DNA of 64,000 nucleotides from Apoderus coryli (Eukaryota; Arthropoda; Insecta; Coleoptera; Attelabidae): positions 7,384,260 to 7,448,259 of the forward strand of contig OU452205.1 in NCBI GenBank assembly GCA_911728435.2. Direction: 5' to 3'. The first letter of the stretch is position 1, and every line of letters starts with the position of its first letter. The position numbers and the translations under genes were made by a program. The notes under the pieces are model-generated. The model ran no database searches and had not been told where the DNA came from. It was given only the letters and a program-made list of their open reading frames with translations. Shown one piece after another: positions 49,795 through 60,100 of this stretch.

Positions 49795-50539
49795 TTTTAA
49801 AAAAATGGCATAGGTACTAGCTGTTCAGCGAACCATTTTTCAAACAAATTTGCGGTCATGTCTTCGTGGTAGTCCGCAGAAGACTGTCATATGTTTTTGG
49901 CTGACAAGAGCAGTGCGTTGGGTACGAACCCATTTTCACTTCCCGCATGTAGAATTAAAACCCGTTTTCCCCTTGAGCATGGAGCATTTAAAGTACAATT
50001 TTGAGTAATGTCTACACAACCGTACTTCACAGAATCATGCGTATCAAACCAAGTATCGTCATGATATATTATCGTTCTCTTTGACTCGCGGTACTCTTTT
50101 ATTTTACGCAAATATTCCTCGCGCATTTCCACAATACGGCGTGATTCCATTATTAATAAACGGTTATTAATTTTCTTATATTTAAATCCGCACTCTAATA
50201 AAATACCTCTTAAAGTTTCCAAAGATCGATAATTATAATTAGGATATTCGCTCAGTTTATTCGAAATCATTTCCAAAGTAGGGACTTTATTTTCTTTATA
50301 AAAATTATGAATTGTTCTCGAAGAACAATACATTCCTTTGAGGCATCATCAATATTTTTAAATTTTTGATTTTTCCGTTTTCTATTAACAGAGTGATCTA
50401 CAACAACCCATTTTCTAATAACTAGATTAATAGTAGCAACCGGAATCTTAGTTAATTCAAACATTATTTTTACAATAAGTGTATTCGTCACTTCATTATT
50501 ATTTTCAGACCTTAACTGATGATAAATATTTTTGCTCAT
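49795..50539 (-). pseudogene. IS630/Tc1-type DDE transposase pseudogene
   Basis: The N-terminal frame contains the HTH-like LTKIPVATINLVIRKW. A frameshift follows after DDASKECIVLRE, and the next frame reads TIHNFYKENKVPTLEMISNK, YRSLETLRGILLECGFKYKK, YRESKRTIIYHDDTWFDTHD (first catalytic Asp), then NAPCSRGKRVLILHAGSENG and VPNALLLSAKNI. After a second shift it ends DYHEDMTANLFEKWFAEQLV. These are hallmarks of an insect DDE transposase group in the IS630/Tc1/mariner superfamily. The second and third catalytic acidic residues are not present. It is inactive. Confidence 0.85.
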
Positions 50540-51980
50540 ATAAATATTATTGCTTAAACTCCCAACGTGTTCCGCTCATGTCGTATACCATCATAACGTA
50601 TCGCGTGGCCGTGTCAGTGTATACAGTGACGGAAAAAGTTTCATCCACTTGAGGTTTTATTAAAAAATTGTATGTAATTTGATAGATCTTGTTACATTTT
50701 CTTAATCTAAGAAAAACTATTGAACAGATCATGGTTACAATATTCTGCCACCGTGTTTTACTGTCGGAGACAAATTTTCTTTGTAAATTCCACATTAGTT
50801 TGCGCCATACCATATGATGTCCATCCGATTATATTTAGATTAATCTGAGAAAATAACACGTTGCCAAAAATTATTTGTTTCATTCATATTATATTTATTT
50901 GCAAACTCTAATCATTAACCCAATAGTTTTGCCAGTCCCTGTAGTTACTTTTCTTATAAGGCGGCTTCCTTTGACAAGCATGATTTATTTATTATACGTC
51001 TTATATACGAGGGAGAAATGTATCAAAAAACGCTGAATTCGATGCCCATTTCTAATGTAAAGAGGCATGGGAACGGATAGCCCCGGTAGAATCGTTAAAT
51101 TTATATATTATACATTAGGAATGGAAGGACTATACACGAAGTGGTTTTATACTACTATCATATTCAATTTTTAAATTTTATCATATTATATATCGTATAT
51201 ATGCAAATATTAGTTCTAAACGATCGTGTTTTATCTTAAATATTTAAATTTTATATAAATATTGTGAATAAATTTGATTGATTTGTTAAATATAGTTAGG
51301 TACTACAAAACTTTCAAATAATTTCTAACAGTTTTATAATAATAAAAAAAAACATAATTCTCAACACCATTTTGATTAATAATTATTACTTTATTCTCTG
51401 ATATCCATTAAACACTGTGATGACACGTTGATGATTGTATGTAGTGAAATTTAGAAACCGCAATTTTTAATGCTGTTTCACATTAGGTCGCCATTATTAA
51501 ATTCACACTTTCTTTAATTTTTTTATCAGTTTTATTATGTTGTTAAGATTTTTCTACTTCCTTATGCAGTGGCTAAGTATATGTTGGTTTTATAAAAGAA
51601 TATAAATTAAAACCAATTTGCGTAGGTGTAAACAACCCACTCTGAATTTTATATTTTCGTGTGCGAATATTATATCAATCTCTCTCTCTTTTTCTGTGTC
51701 TGTAGAAGTAATTTCGTGGGTTATCGTACAAAATTATAGGCTTTTCATAAAAAAGAAATGTTTTTTTTTTTAAACAGGATCTCAAATAAATTAATTTTGC
51801 TTTTATATAACCAGCTCGTGAGAATCAAAAATATTACATGACTATCATATTTATGCCGCGACTTTGGAAATGTGTTCTGTGATCAGGGAACGGGGGGTTT
51901 TTGTTTGAAATCATCCAGAGTACATTACAAAAAAATCGGTAGTATCGCCCCAAAACTTTCCCGACTTGATATAATACATA

Positions 51981-52804
51981 CCGGGTCGGGCAGTACATTC
52001 GCCTCGGTCTCTCATAGCCTATCAAAATTGAAATTGCAAAATTTGTTTACGTGGGTGTATGTAGATCTACCAGGAGCATTTACCAAAATGTTTTTAAATA
52101 TACCGGGTGTCCCACAAAAGTGTGGCATATTAAAGTTATATTTTTTTAAATGGAACACCCAGTATTTTTTGGATTTTTTGAAGACTTAGTATAAAATTAA
52201 GTAAAGTTATTGTTATGATCCCTAACATTCTGTGCGTTTATTTTTTTAACTAAACTGTTTAAAATTTTAAAATGGCAAGTGGATAGGACATACATTAGTC
52301 GGTGTATAGCCCAATTGTAAATATTGTACAGGGTGGTCACAATTTTTTATTGTTTGTATCAATCATATTTATTTAAATAACTTTTTTATTTTAAATAGCA
52401 CACCCTCTATTTCATAGCAACTGTCGATACTAATTAATGTTCTCTATCAAATGCAAAAAAACGCAAAAATTGGCCAAACAGGTAGATTTAGGTATAGGGA
52501 TCATAACAATAACTTGACTTTATTTTATCCAAAATCTTCAAAAAATCCAAAAAATACTGGGTGTTCCATTTAAAAAAATAACTTTGATATGCACACTTTT
52601 CTGGGACACCCGGTATATTTAAAAACATTTTTGTTAAATTTTCTGAAGTAATCCATCTATCGAGGAGTGAATAGTATGATTTGAATTTGGAGTAGACGTC
52701 GTTTTATTCAAATCATTTTTGTTAAATGCTCCACGTAAACAAAATTTGCAATTTCAATTTTGTTAGGCTATGAGAGACCGAGGCGAATGTACTGCCGGAG
52801 CCGG
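51981..52804. mobile_element. Foldback element with TA duplication, host to a nested element
   Basis: The ends CCGGGTCGGGCAGTACATTC... and ...GAATGTACTGCCGGAGCCGG are inverted repeats, flanked by TA (51979-51980 and 52805-52806). The arms continue inward through GCCTCGGTCTCTCATAGCCT and AAATTGAAATTGCAAA-TTTG. At the palindrome centre a second CCGGGTGTC-ended element is inserted (52103-52613). Confidence 0.85.
52103..52613. mobile_element. Nested foldback element with TA duplication
   Basis: The ends CCGGGTGTCCCACAAAAGTGTG and CACACTTTTCTGGGACACCCGG (as seen on the plus strand at the right) are inverted repeats flanked by TA (52101-52102 and 52614-52615). The arms run inward about 125 bases through GAACACCCAGTATTTTTTGG and AGTTATTGTTATGATCCCTA. 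It lies at the centre of the larger foldback, so it either inserted there or forms a composite unit with it. Confidence 0.85.
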
Positions 52805-53014
52805 TATAATCAAAAATATATGACTTGCATAACGAAAGAATTTTAATAATAATAATTACTATAATTGTATGATTTTCATTATTTCCAATAAAGTAACGTA
52901 ACAAACTTTATTCAAAAGTTAAAAAAATATATTGCTCGAGCTTGGATTCAATGTGTTAAACTACTCAAGTACATATTATATTCTTATAAGAAATAGATTC
53001 CAACTATCTAACTG

Positions 53015-53290
53015 GTGAAATTTTATTCGCGATTTTCTCGAAAATTATGCGGGCAAATAACAAAACTAACTTATCGGTGTAAGGCAGATAAAAATGCTTC
53101 AAAAGGATGTATCACACGACCCCTATACTGCTATTCGCAAAATTTAGCGGTTGTGTCCACCCTTATCACAGGGCTAAAGCGATTTCAACCAAAAACTAAT
53201 GGGTTCATCCTAGGACTGCCCCAAACTCATATACCACAATTTAGCTCAATTGGTTAAAGCATTCGTAGAAACTGGGCCTATCCGTTCCAA
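53015..53290 (+). repeat. Dispersed repeat, copy B
   Basis: Matches copy A at 20770-21130: ATTTTCTCGA, CGACCCCTATACTGCT, TCACAGGGCTAAAGCGATTT, AACCAAAAACTAATGGGTT and ATTTAGCTCAATTGGTTAAAGC. The flanking TATCCGTTCCAATGCCTCTT is shared in inverted form with 51050-51080. Confidence 0.65.
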
Positions 53291-53697
53291 TGCCTCTTTA
53301 CATTATAAAAAGGCATCGAATACATACATTCAGAATTTATGTAGATTGGGTTTTGTATATATGTTATACCTAATCGTCGTTTATTCTTTAGGTATTTATA
53401 TTACTCAAATTTATTTTGAATTGTTTTCTCTTGTGATTTTCTTTGCCTATATTAGACAATAGAGTGTATTTATTTATTTAGATATAATATAATATATATA
53501 CACCATATGCACATTCGGGTTACGTTTTGGGATATAATATAACAGTTTGAATTAAAAAGCACAATATATGCATTATATCGCACTATATGTTGCAGGATCT
53601 ATGCAATTTTTTTTTTGTGCATCAGATATATAAAATATATGATAATATTAAGTAGTAAGCTAGGTTTTTGCATAATAATTAATTGTAAACCACATAC

Positions 53698-53737
53698 CAT
53701 AATGAAGTGTTGCATGGAAATTAAAACCGCCTGACAT
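53698..53737 (-). CDS. Hr38: Hr38 exon 1, coding part
   Basis: On the minus strand an ATG at 53737, preceded in frame by TAG nine bases upstream, encodes MSGGFNFHATLHY plus one base before the donor TATG|GTATGT (53698/53697). This phase-1 end matches the phase-1 start of exon 2 (G|GT = Gly14), giving a continuous frame through exon 2 into exon 3. Supporting points are the in-frame stop just upstream, the phase match and a TATA box about 200 bp upstream. The start is inferred without transcript data, and Met44 in exon 2 is an alternative. Confidence 0.75.
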
Positions 53738-53757
53738 TCGAAACTATACAACAACAA

Positions 53758-53772
53758 TTAACACTCCAGCAT
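53758..53772 (-). promoter_or_regulatory. Upstream ORF 2 in the Hr38 leader
   Basis: ATG CTG GAG TGT TAA, a second four-codon reading frame, ending 20 bases before the predicted Hr38 start codon at 53737. Confidence 0.5.
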
Positions 53773-53834
53773 GTCTGTAGAACAAAATTTATTATCTATA
53801 CCTACACCACAATTCACTACTTCACCGCTGGTAA

Positions 53835-53849
53835 TTATTTATAATGCAT
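53835..53849 (-). promoter_or_regulatory. Upstream ORF 1 in the Hr38 leader
   Basis: ATG CAT TAT AAA TAA, a four-codon reading frame within the predicted 5' UTR. Such minimal uORFs usually lower or condition translation of the main frame. Confidence 0.5.
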
Positions 53850-54001
53850 AACAATCAAATTTGATACACTATACACACCACCGACCGTAGCGAATTTTCG
53901 ACAACTAATAAACAAACACCCTATTAACGCCCTTTCTTATATAATCACCCCACTTCACATAGTAACGAATTAAATTCATGGGCGGAGACCTAAAATCCAC
54001 C

Positions 54002-54032
54002 TACAACAACAACAACAATAATAATAATATAT
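54002..54032 (+). repeat. ACA/ATA microsatellite upstream of the Hr38 promoter
   Basis: A run of ACA triplets passes into ATA triplets just upstream of the TATA box. Likely polymorphic. Confidence 0.85.
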
Positions 54033-54721
54033 GGGGTGTGGGATTCCCCTAGGGACAGTGGATTCACTGATATTTACAACCCTTCGTTGTGATGTGTATT
54101 AATAAAAACACGTACCTACGTAATCAGAACGGCCTAGAGTGCTTTATGGGCCGTAACGCCTTTGTTAGCTTGTGTTGCCTACTTGATTACAGGGGTTGGT
54201 TGTTTTTACGCCCTGTTTATGGCAGCAGTGGTGATCGTGAGCATAGCGAATCAAAAAAAGAAAAAGTAGCATATTGTCAGTGTGTTATTGTGATATGATG
54301 AATTTTATTGAATAGAGTAGATTAAATCCTGATTACTTTAGGGAATTGTAAAAGATGGCAAATGATAACGCTATTGTTAGACTGTATTTCAAAAGCATAG
54401 ATATATTGTATTTTTATGGACCATTTTGGGTATAAATTATAGCATATTTATTGAATAATGCGAAGAACAATATTGTGAAATACACTTGGCATCAATATTA
54501 ACGCACCACTAAAATTTGGCACAATTGCAAAGTTAATTTTCGCACAAATTGCAGAACCGATTTGGACATTTTTTTAAGGATATTTTAAAATAAAACCAGT
54601 TTGATGCCTAATTTTACTTACTTACCTTATCTGAGCATTTTGTTTTTTTATTCTCGTTTTGAAGAAACCAATGACCGCACACTGCGAGAATAGTGCGAAA
54701 TTATTTAAAGCAGATACGTAC

Positions 54722-54838
54722 CTGCGTCTTTGGATGATGTAGAAAACTTGGTTCGAGAAATATGGGTTAATATTGATCAAGAACAAATAAGACGTCTGTT
54801 TCAAAGTATGGGTCGTCGATGTCAAGTGGTAATATAGA
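54722..54838 (+). pseudogene. Tc1-type transposase C-terminal fragment
   Basis: The plus strand encodes PASLDDVENLVREIWVNIDQ, then QIRRLFQSMGRRCQVVI and a stop. This is the C-terminal helix of Tc1-family transposases (P.nl..L...+..W..I....i..Li.SM.RR..aVi...G). Sequence about 240 bases upstream (GGCATCAATATTAACGCACC) may be part of the terminal repeat. Confidence 0.8.
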
Positions 54839-55117
54839 GTAGGGAGGAAACACCCGAAATAACAACGTGTATAAAAAAACAAAATGCTGGCAATTATGGG
54901 GCGGGGCTCGGGGCTAAGTTTTGACTTAGGTAAACATCGATTGGTGCAGATGGAAGGTACCACCGATGCGACAAAACTTCGCATCAAGCTAGTTTCTTTT
55001 AAAACACGCTGTATATGTCTCAATCTTCGATCTCAACGAAAAGTTGTTTCACAGAGACATTCCTAAAGATTGCAGCTAAGTACTTTGAACTATATGTTAA
55101 AATTAAAAAATCCCTTT

Positions 55118-55134
55118 TAGCGCCCTCTGGTGCA
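55118..55134 (+). promoter_or_regulatory. CTCF-like binding motif upstream of Hr38
   Basis: TAGCGCCCTCTGGTGCA, whose complement TGCACCAGAGGGCGCTA matches the CTCF consensus CCASYAGRGGGCRSY at 14 of 15 positions. It lies about 1.2 kb upstream of the predicted start and could mark a domain boundary. A chance or repeat-derived match is possible. Confidence 0.4.
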
Positions 55135-56865
55135 AGTGGGCTACTATCGCGCAACCCTTGATGCATGTTTGAGGTTTATAGGTACGTGTTTAATTGTAGA
55201 TAATAATATGTTTCTGCGATTTCGTCTCCTGTTTTTCCACATATGAATCGCGAACAGCTGTAAGACAAAAATATATAATACATTATTATAAAATCATATT
55301 AAAAAATATATCAAATATATTCCATGTTTTTGTTCAACACCGTAATTGGTGTACGCATCCTTTCCCATTGCAATTATCTGGCAATAACAAAATATCTGTT
55401 TAAAGCAATGAATTAAACAAGATTGACATACTGCAGTATTAAATGTAATAAAACATGTCGATGTCAACCTACTCGTTAAAAATTACATTAAAAAACTTAT
55501 GAGCAGTTTTAAATTAAACTAATGTTATACTTTAAAGCGAATAAACTTGTAATTATGCAAATTATTTGCAGTATAATTATGTTCAAAATTTCAACACTAT
55601 TTTTAGCTAATTGTGCATTCATATCATGGATTGACAAAATTACGCAAAATATTGCGGAATATTAAGATTATATTATTAAGCTGTAACGGTTAGAGGATAA
55701 AACTATTAACATCAGCGCTGCCGCTGGGTGAAACTCAGCGGATATAAAAATATCCGACCTGACGGCGCGGCGGCTGTATTTAGAAAACCACAAAAAAGTA
55801 TGTCAGTTGATTTCGAACAAAATAATAATAATTAATACAAATTTTTTGGTTACCTAATCCTATGTCAACTCGAATACATTTGTCCTCCTGCTCTGTTCAC
55901 ATGCTTGCTTTATTTAGTACAAAGTTCGTAGCATAAGTAAGAAAGAAACAAAAAAGTATTGTTTTCTTATAAACCTTAATTAAAATGTACTTAATATCTA
56001 GAATATATTTACTTACCTACTTCATAATAATGTCTACTAAATAAAACACATTTTATGAAACTGTCAATCAAATTACTTTTATGCTACCTGTTAGCAAATC
56101 ATAATACGTCTCATATCAGGTATTATTAACAGCTCTGCTTTTATGCATTTGCCTTTATTTATATTTATCAAACATTTATTTAAATCTGGAACAGGTGTGT
56201 CTGTATATTTTTCTGTTCTTAAAAGGAGTGTTGATTAAAAGAAATTAACTTTAGTTAAAATTAAAAAATAAACTAAGTATCATTTTTCATAATAACTGCG
56301 CTTACCTGATGTCAGCGTAAATATAATTTACACTGCTTTCTATAAAGTATGAGATATTATAATATATCATATTATTAAAAAAACAATATTTTGCCTACCT
56401 ACCCATTTATTTTTGATAAAAATAGATAGGTACCTACTAATTAATGACTAATAACAAACTGAAAAATTCAACACATAAAATAAGTACACATTGAAACCGC
56501 CATTAAAAGTTTTGACCAATTATAATAGAGTTTTTTAGCAGATATCAATGCTACCAATTTATAAAAATTTAAAAAAAAAATATTGTTAAAAGACCCTCTT
56601 AATTTTTGCTCAAAATCATCATTTAAATGAGAATTTTGTCATGCATTTAGAATAATATCTATTCAGGCACTAGGGTGCAATTCTAAGATTAAGAGAGTAC
56701 GCAATCGACACGCTACAAACGCATATACTTAAGTGTTCATTTGTTATAGGATTTTAATTTCATATTCAAATCATATAAATGTGATTGCACAGGCCCGGCT
56801 CATAAGCAATATAAATTTGCGACACATGCGACATCATTGTCCGCTATGACACTCAAACTCTTAAA
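55135..56865. other. Hr38 5' flank without recognised gene
   Basis: A+T-rich apart from a GC-rich, palindrome-containing block at 55710-55790 (CCGCTGGGTGAAACTCAGCGG; GGATATAAAAATATCC; GGCGCGGCGGC). That block may be an enhancer or a repeat fragment. Confidence 0.45.
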
Positions 56866-56871
56866 TGAGAT

Positions 56872-57112
56872 GTTAATAGGCATAAAACAAAATATCCAAA
56901 TTTTCACAGTTTCTCTATTATATGCGACCGGTTTCGAACCTGGCTTAGGTCCTCTTCAGGCAAAAAACTCTAGAGTTTAGTTATTTATATGACGATGTAG
57001 TTTTGTGCATATACACGTATTTGTTAGAATTTTACCTACACCAGGTTCGAAACCGGTCGCAGATAATACAAAACTATGGGAATTTGGATATTTGGTTTTA
57101 TTCCAATAAACA
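56872..57112. mobile_element. MITE-like inverted-repeat element with hammerhead core
   Basis: The left arm from GTTAATAGGCATAAAACAAA through AATATCCAAATTTT and TATATGCGACCGGTTTCGAAC is the inverted repeat of the right arm (57037-57112, CCAGGTTCGAAACCGGTCGC ... AATTTGGATATTTGGTTTTA). A related partial copy lies at 34726-34880. The minus strand of the left arm carries a minimal hammerhead. No coding capacity. Confidence 0.8.
56918..56968 (-). ncRNA. Minimal hammerhead ribozyme motif
   Basis: The minus strand reads UUUUUUGC, core CUGAAGA (56959-56953), stem II GGACC-UAAGCCA-GGUUC (5 pairs including one G-U), GAAA (56935-56932), CCGGU and cleavage C17 at 56926. GCAUAUAA follows, pairing with UUUUUUGC at 6 of 8 positions. 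All core residues are kept. Stem III is the self-complementary ACCGGU with no loop, so it could close only between two molecules, as reported for dimeric Penelope-like element hammerheads. Confidence 0.55.
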
Positions 57113-60100
57113 TTATATCAGTTCAGCAAAGTATTGTGAACGCGCTAAAAAAATTGGGATAAAGACGGATATATCCATTTTGAAGTTCCCTGAGACGACA
57201 CATTTATAAAATATATATTTCGACAATAATACAGTTTGAGTTATTCTAATAATTTTAGAGCGACTTTCGTGGAAGTAACACTCGCTATCAAACTTCATTA
57301 ATAAGTAAAAATTGTCCATGATTATATTACGTAAATAAAAAATCAAATAATAAATCGATTAAATAAATACTAAGTACATAAATTAAAACTGCTTTATTTT
57401 GAAAATTGACATGAATCTAGGAAGTATACTATCCAACTGTGCGAGCAATTATTTACAATTATTATAGTAGTCAGTTATTATGTTATTAATTTTGTTCTAT
57501 AGGTTTGTAATAATTGAAACTATATTATGTTTCCTATACAATATTATGTATTATAGTATGGTTTATAGAGAGGTATGAGGGATACATAATAGAAAACGCT
57601 CTGGGTACAGATAGCGACGTGTTATAGTGATTATTTCCGATTAACAATCTGGTAGCTATAATAGTAGATATAGAGGATGCATTATATCAAATAGTAATAA
57701 TTATTATATTTCATAAATCCTAAAAATATCTTCTCCCAGGTAGCACGAACTTTTTCGTTCTGTAATAATTATTATTGATAATGGTTGAGTTAGGTTAGGT
57801 TGTAGCGATGTTATCTACCTACTATAATTATTGCCATTATATTACAAATAACCACATTTTTTTGCATTTGTAGAGCTTTGAACTTTAGGTTTAGAAATTA
57901 TAAACAGATAATTCTGAATGCAGACGGTTATAAAAAATAGTTTGTTTTACTATTCAGGGAATGAAAACTCCTGGGAATGCTAAAAATACTGATAAAAATT
58001 TTATTTTTAGTAGGTATACGGGTGTTTTCAAGGTGGTTTTGCTATATTTCACAAGAATGTCCTGTCTTGAAGGCTAATTTTTTTTCTTTATTCAGTTTGT
58101 AAGAATTTCAGTGGCTTAAAATTACTAAATTCTTACAAACTGAAAATAGGAAAAAATGTAGCCTTTAAGAAACGCTATTCAAAATTATATATCAAAAATT
58201 TTTATCCGAAAAACTTTGAACTAAACCAGTTGTATAGTTTAATTTTTAACGTCCTTTATTCTAGCCTACGTTTTTTATTTTTTTACTATTGTAGAAAACC
58301 TATCACTATATAAGAATTTGAATTAAAACGTAATGAGTATTTCTGTACTGTATCTCCTTTATGCGAGTCTTCCGGTTTGCGAGCTCTAACTGCTTTTTTC
58401 AGCTTACTAATATTATTGTTAATATCAAATTAAATGAAAACAAATAAGGGATGTACAGAGTATAACCAAAATTTTTCAATATTCTATATGGATATGAGAA
58501 CTGAGAGACAGTGCTGCCATCGATCTTATAGATTCTATTTCAAAGAAATGGAGCAATATAACACAGCAGCAACAGCAGAGCTTTAATGTATCAGTTCCTG
58601 TGAAATCACACTAATAATTATAAATTTTTGACAAAAGATTACATGAACCAAATACTAATAATATTAAAATTCTTAGGCTGCAAAAGATTACCTAAACCGC
58701 TTGATATATAAACAAATGCACCGGTTTTAGTTGTTTATGTTTTTATGGTTTTGCCACAGTTTAATATACAGTTACTTCACTTCATGTCGGAACGTTTTAT
58801 CTCTCTGTCTTCAAAGCAATTTGCCTCTACTATAGTTATAGTATAGTATCTTATAGTATATATAGATATAGTATAACATAGTAGCGGGCCCGAATTTGGC
58901 TGGGATTGCGACGGGTCGATGCCGTTTTTAGCGTCTACTGACCCTTCTTATCTATAGTTATTATTCTATGGTTTTGCTTTTGAAATTAAAATAATTCCCC
59001 ATTTAGATTAAGAATATTGGTGTGAACTAAAAAAAAACTGAAATTAAAAAAAAAGTGGCTTAAAAACCGTGACAGAAATACAGCATACAATATGATTCAA
59101 TTCCTCTACATTCACATTTTTTTCGCTATATCAATAAATTAACACGTTGTGTACACGCTAACTTGTACGTACGTATATGTACAAATTACGTACAGGCGAA
59201 ACTTAATCAATGTAAAGAACTAAAAGCTAAAACACATCTCAATAATAATAATAATACTTTTAAATTTAAGACACAGCTTTTACGAAGAATTGTAAGATGC
59301 TAACAGGCTTGTTATTTTTTTATTTACGGTACAGGGTGTGTCAGAATAAGATGCTGATTCTTATAGGTGTGAATCCTTAGATGATTGTAAAAAGAAGAAT
59401 TCAAATAAAGCCATGTCCTAAATCTTTTAACTTTTTAGCTACAGGACAAAAATTGCTATTAAAATTATTATATTACTATTATAATTAAGCAGTACTAAAT
59501 ACTGTAAAGTGTAACCAGAGAAGTGCCAATAACTATACGTAACCTCACTGTAGAAGTTATAGCGTGTACGGAGAGTTCGTACTCGTAGAATCATAGTGCA
59601 CGCTAAACAACAATTGATGACTATTCGCGTGTATATATAACTTTTAGATTTACGTACAAGTCAGCGGGTACCTAGACACGACGAAATTAAAACGATTGAG
59701 ATGCAATAGCCGATTACAACCTGCAAAAAGTAAACTACAGAATAAATTTGAATCATTTTAGTCCGATTTTTGCTTTTGTTTTATATAGGATGTGAATCAA
59801 CAAGCACCGAAAAGTTGTGTGCAAAATTTGTTAGGTAAAAACTATCTTCTTTAAAACGAGATTACTTCACAAAATCGTTATAAAACGTTTAACGAATCTA
59901 TAAAAGAGAAACATTAAAAATAATAAATTTACTCTTACTAATATATTTTTTCTAAATATTAGATATGTAGTTGGGTTCATTTTTAATTTAAGTTTTCCAA
60001 TAAATTTTTAGAGTATTTTACGTTATTCGCAACCCAACGCATTAACAAATGCTTAGTGCTTACTGTTTTCTGTGTGGGCCACTATTCCCTCAGAATGATT

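Larger units (their letters stand above)
51033..53332. mobile_element. Compound region bounded by an inverted repeat pair
   Basis: GAATTCGATGCC..TTCTAATGTAAAGAGGCATGGGAACGGATAG (51035-51080) recurs inverted at about 53278-53332. Between them lie the nested foldback (51981-52804) and copy B of the dispersed repeat (53015-53290). The pair may be the two ends of one 2.3-kb element or two copies in opposite orientation. Confidence 0.55.
46647..53697 (-). other. Hr38: Hr38 intron 1 (about 7.05 kb)
   Basis: This minus-strand intron links donor ATG|GTATGT (53698/53697) to acceptor TTTCAG|GT (46647/46646), both phase 1. It holds a mariner C-terminal relic, a LINE reverse-transcriptase fragment, an IS630-type transposase pseudogene and a nested foldback. 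Confidence 0.75.
53738..53943 (-). promoter_or_regulatory. Hr38: Hr38 core promoter (TATA box) and 5' UTR
   Basis: TATATAAG lies at 53943-53936 on the minus strand in a locally GC-richer context (GGGGTGATTATATAAGAAAGGGCG). Transcription would start about 30 bases downstream, near 53905-53913. The leader contains two four-codon upstream ORFs: ATG at 53849 (MHYK, stop) and ATG at 53772 (MLEC, stop). A TATA promoter is common in rapidly induced genes, which fits the immediate-early behaviour known for NR4A genes. A GGGCGG box on the plus strand lies about 40 bp upstream. Confidence 0.65.
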
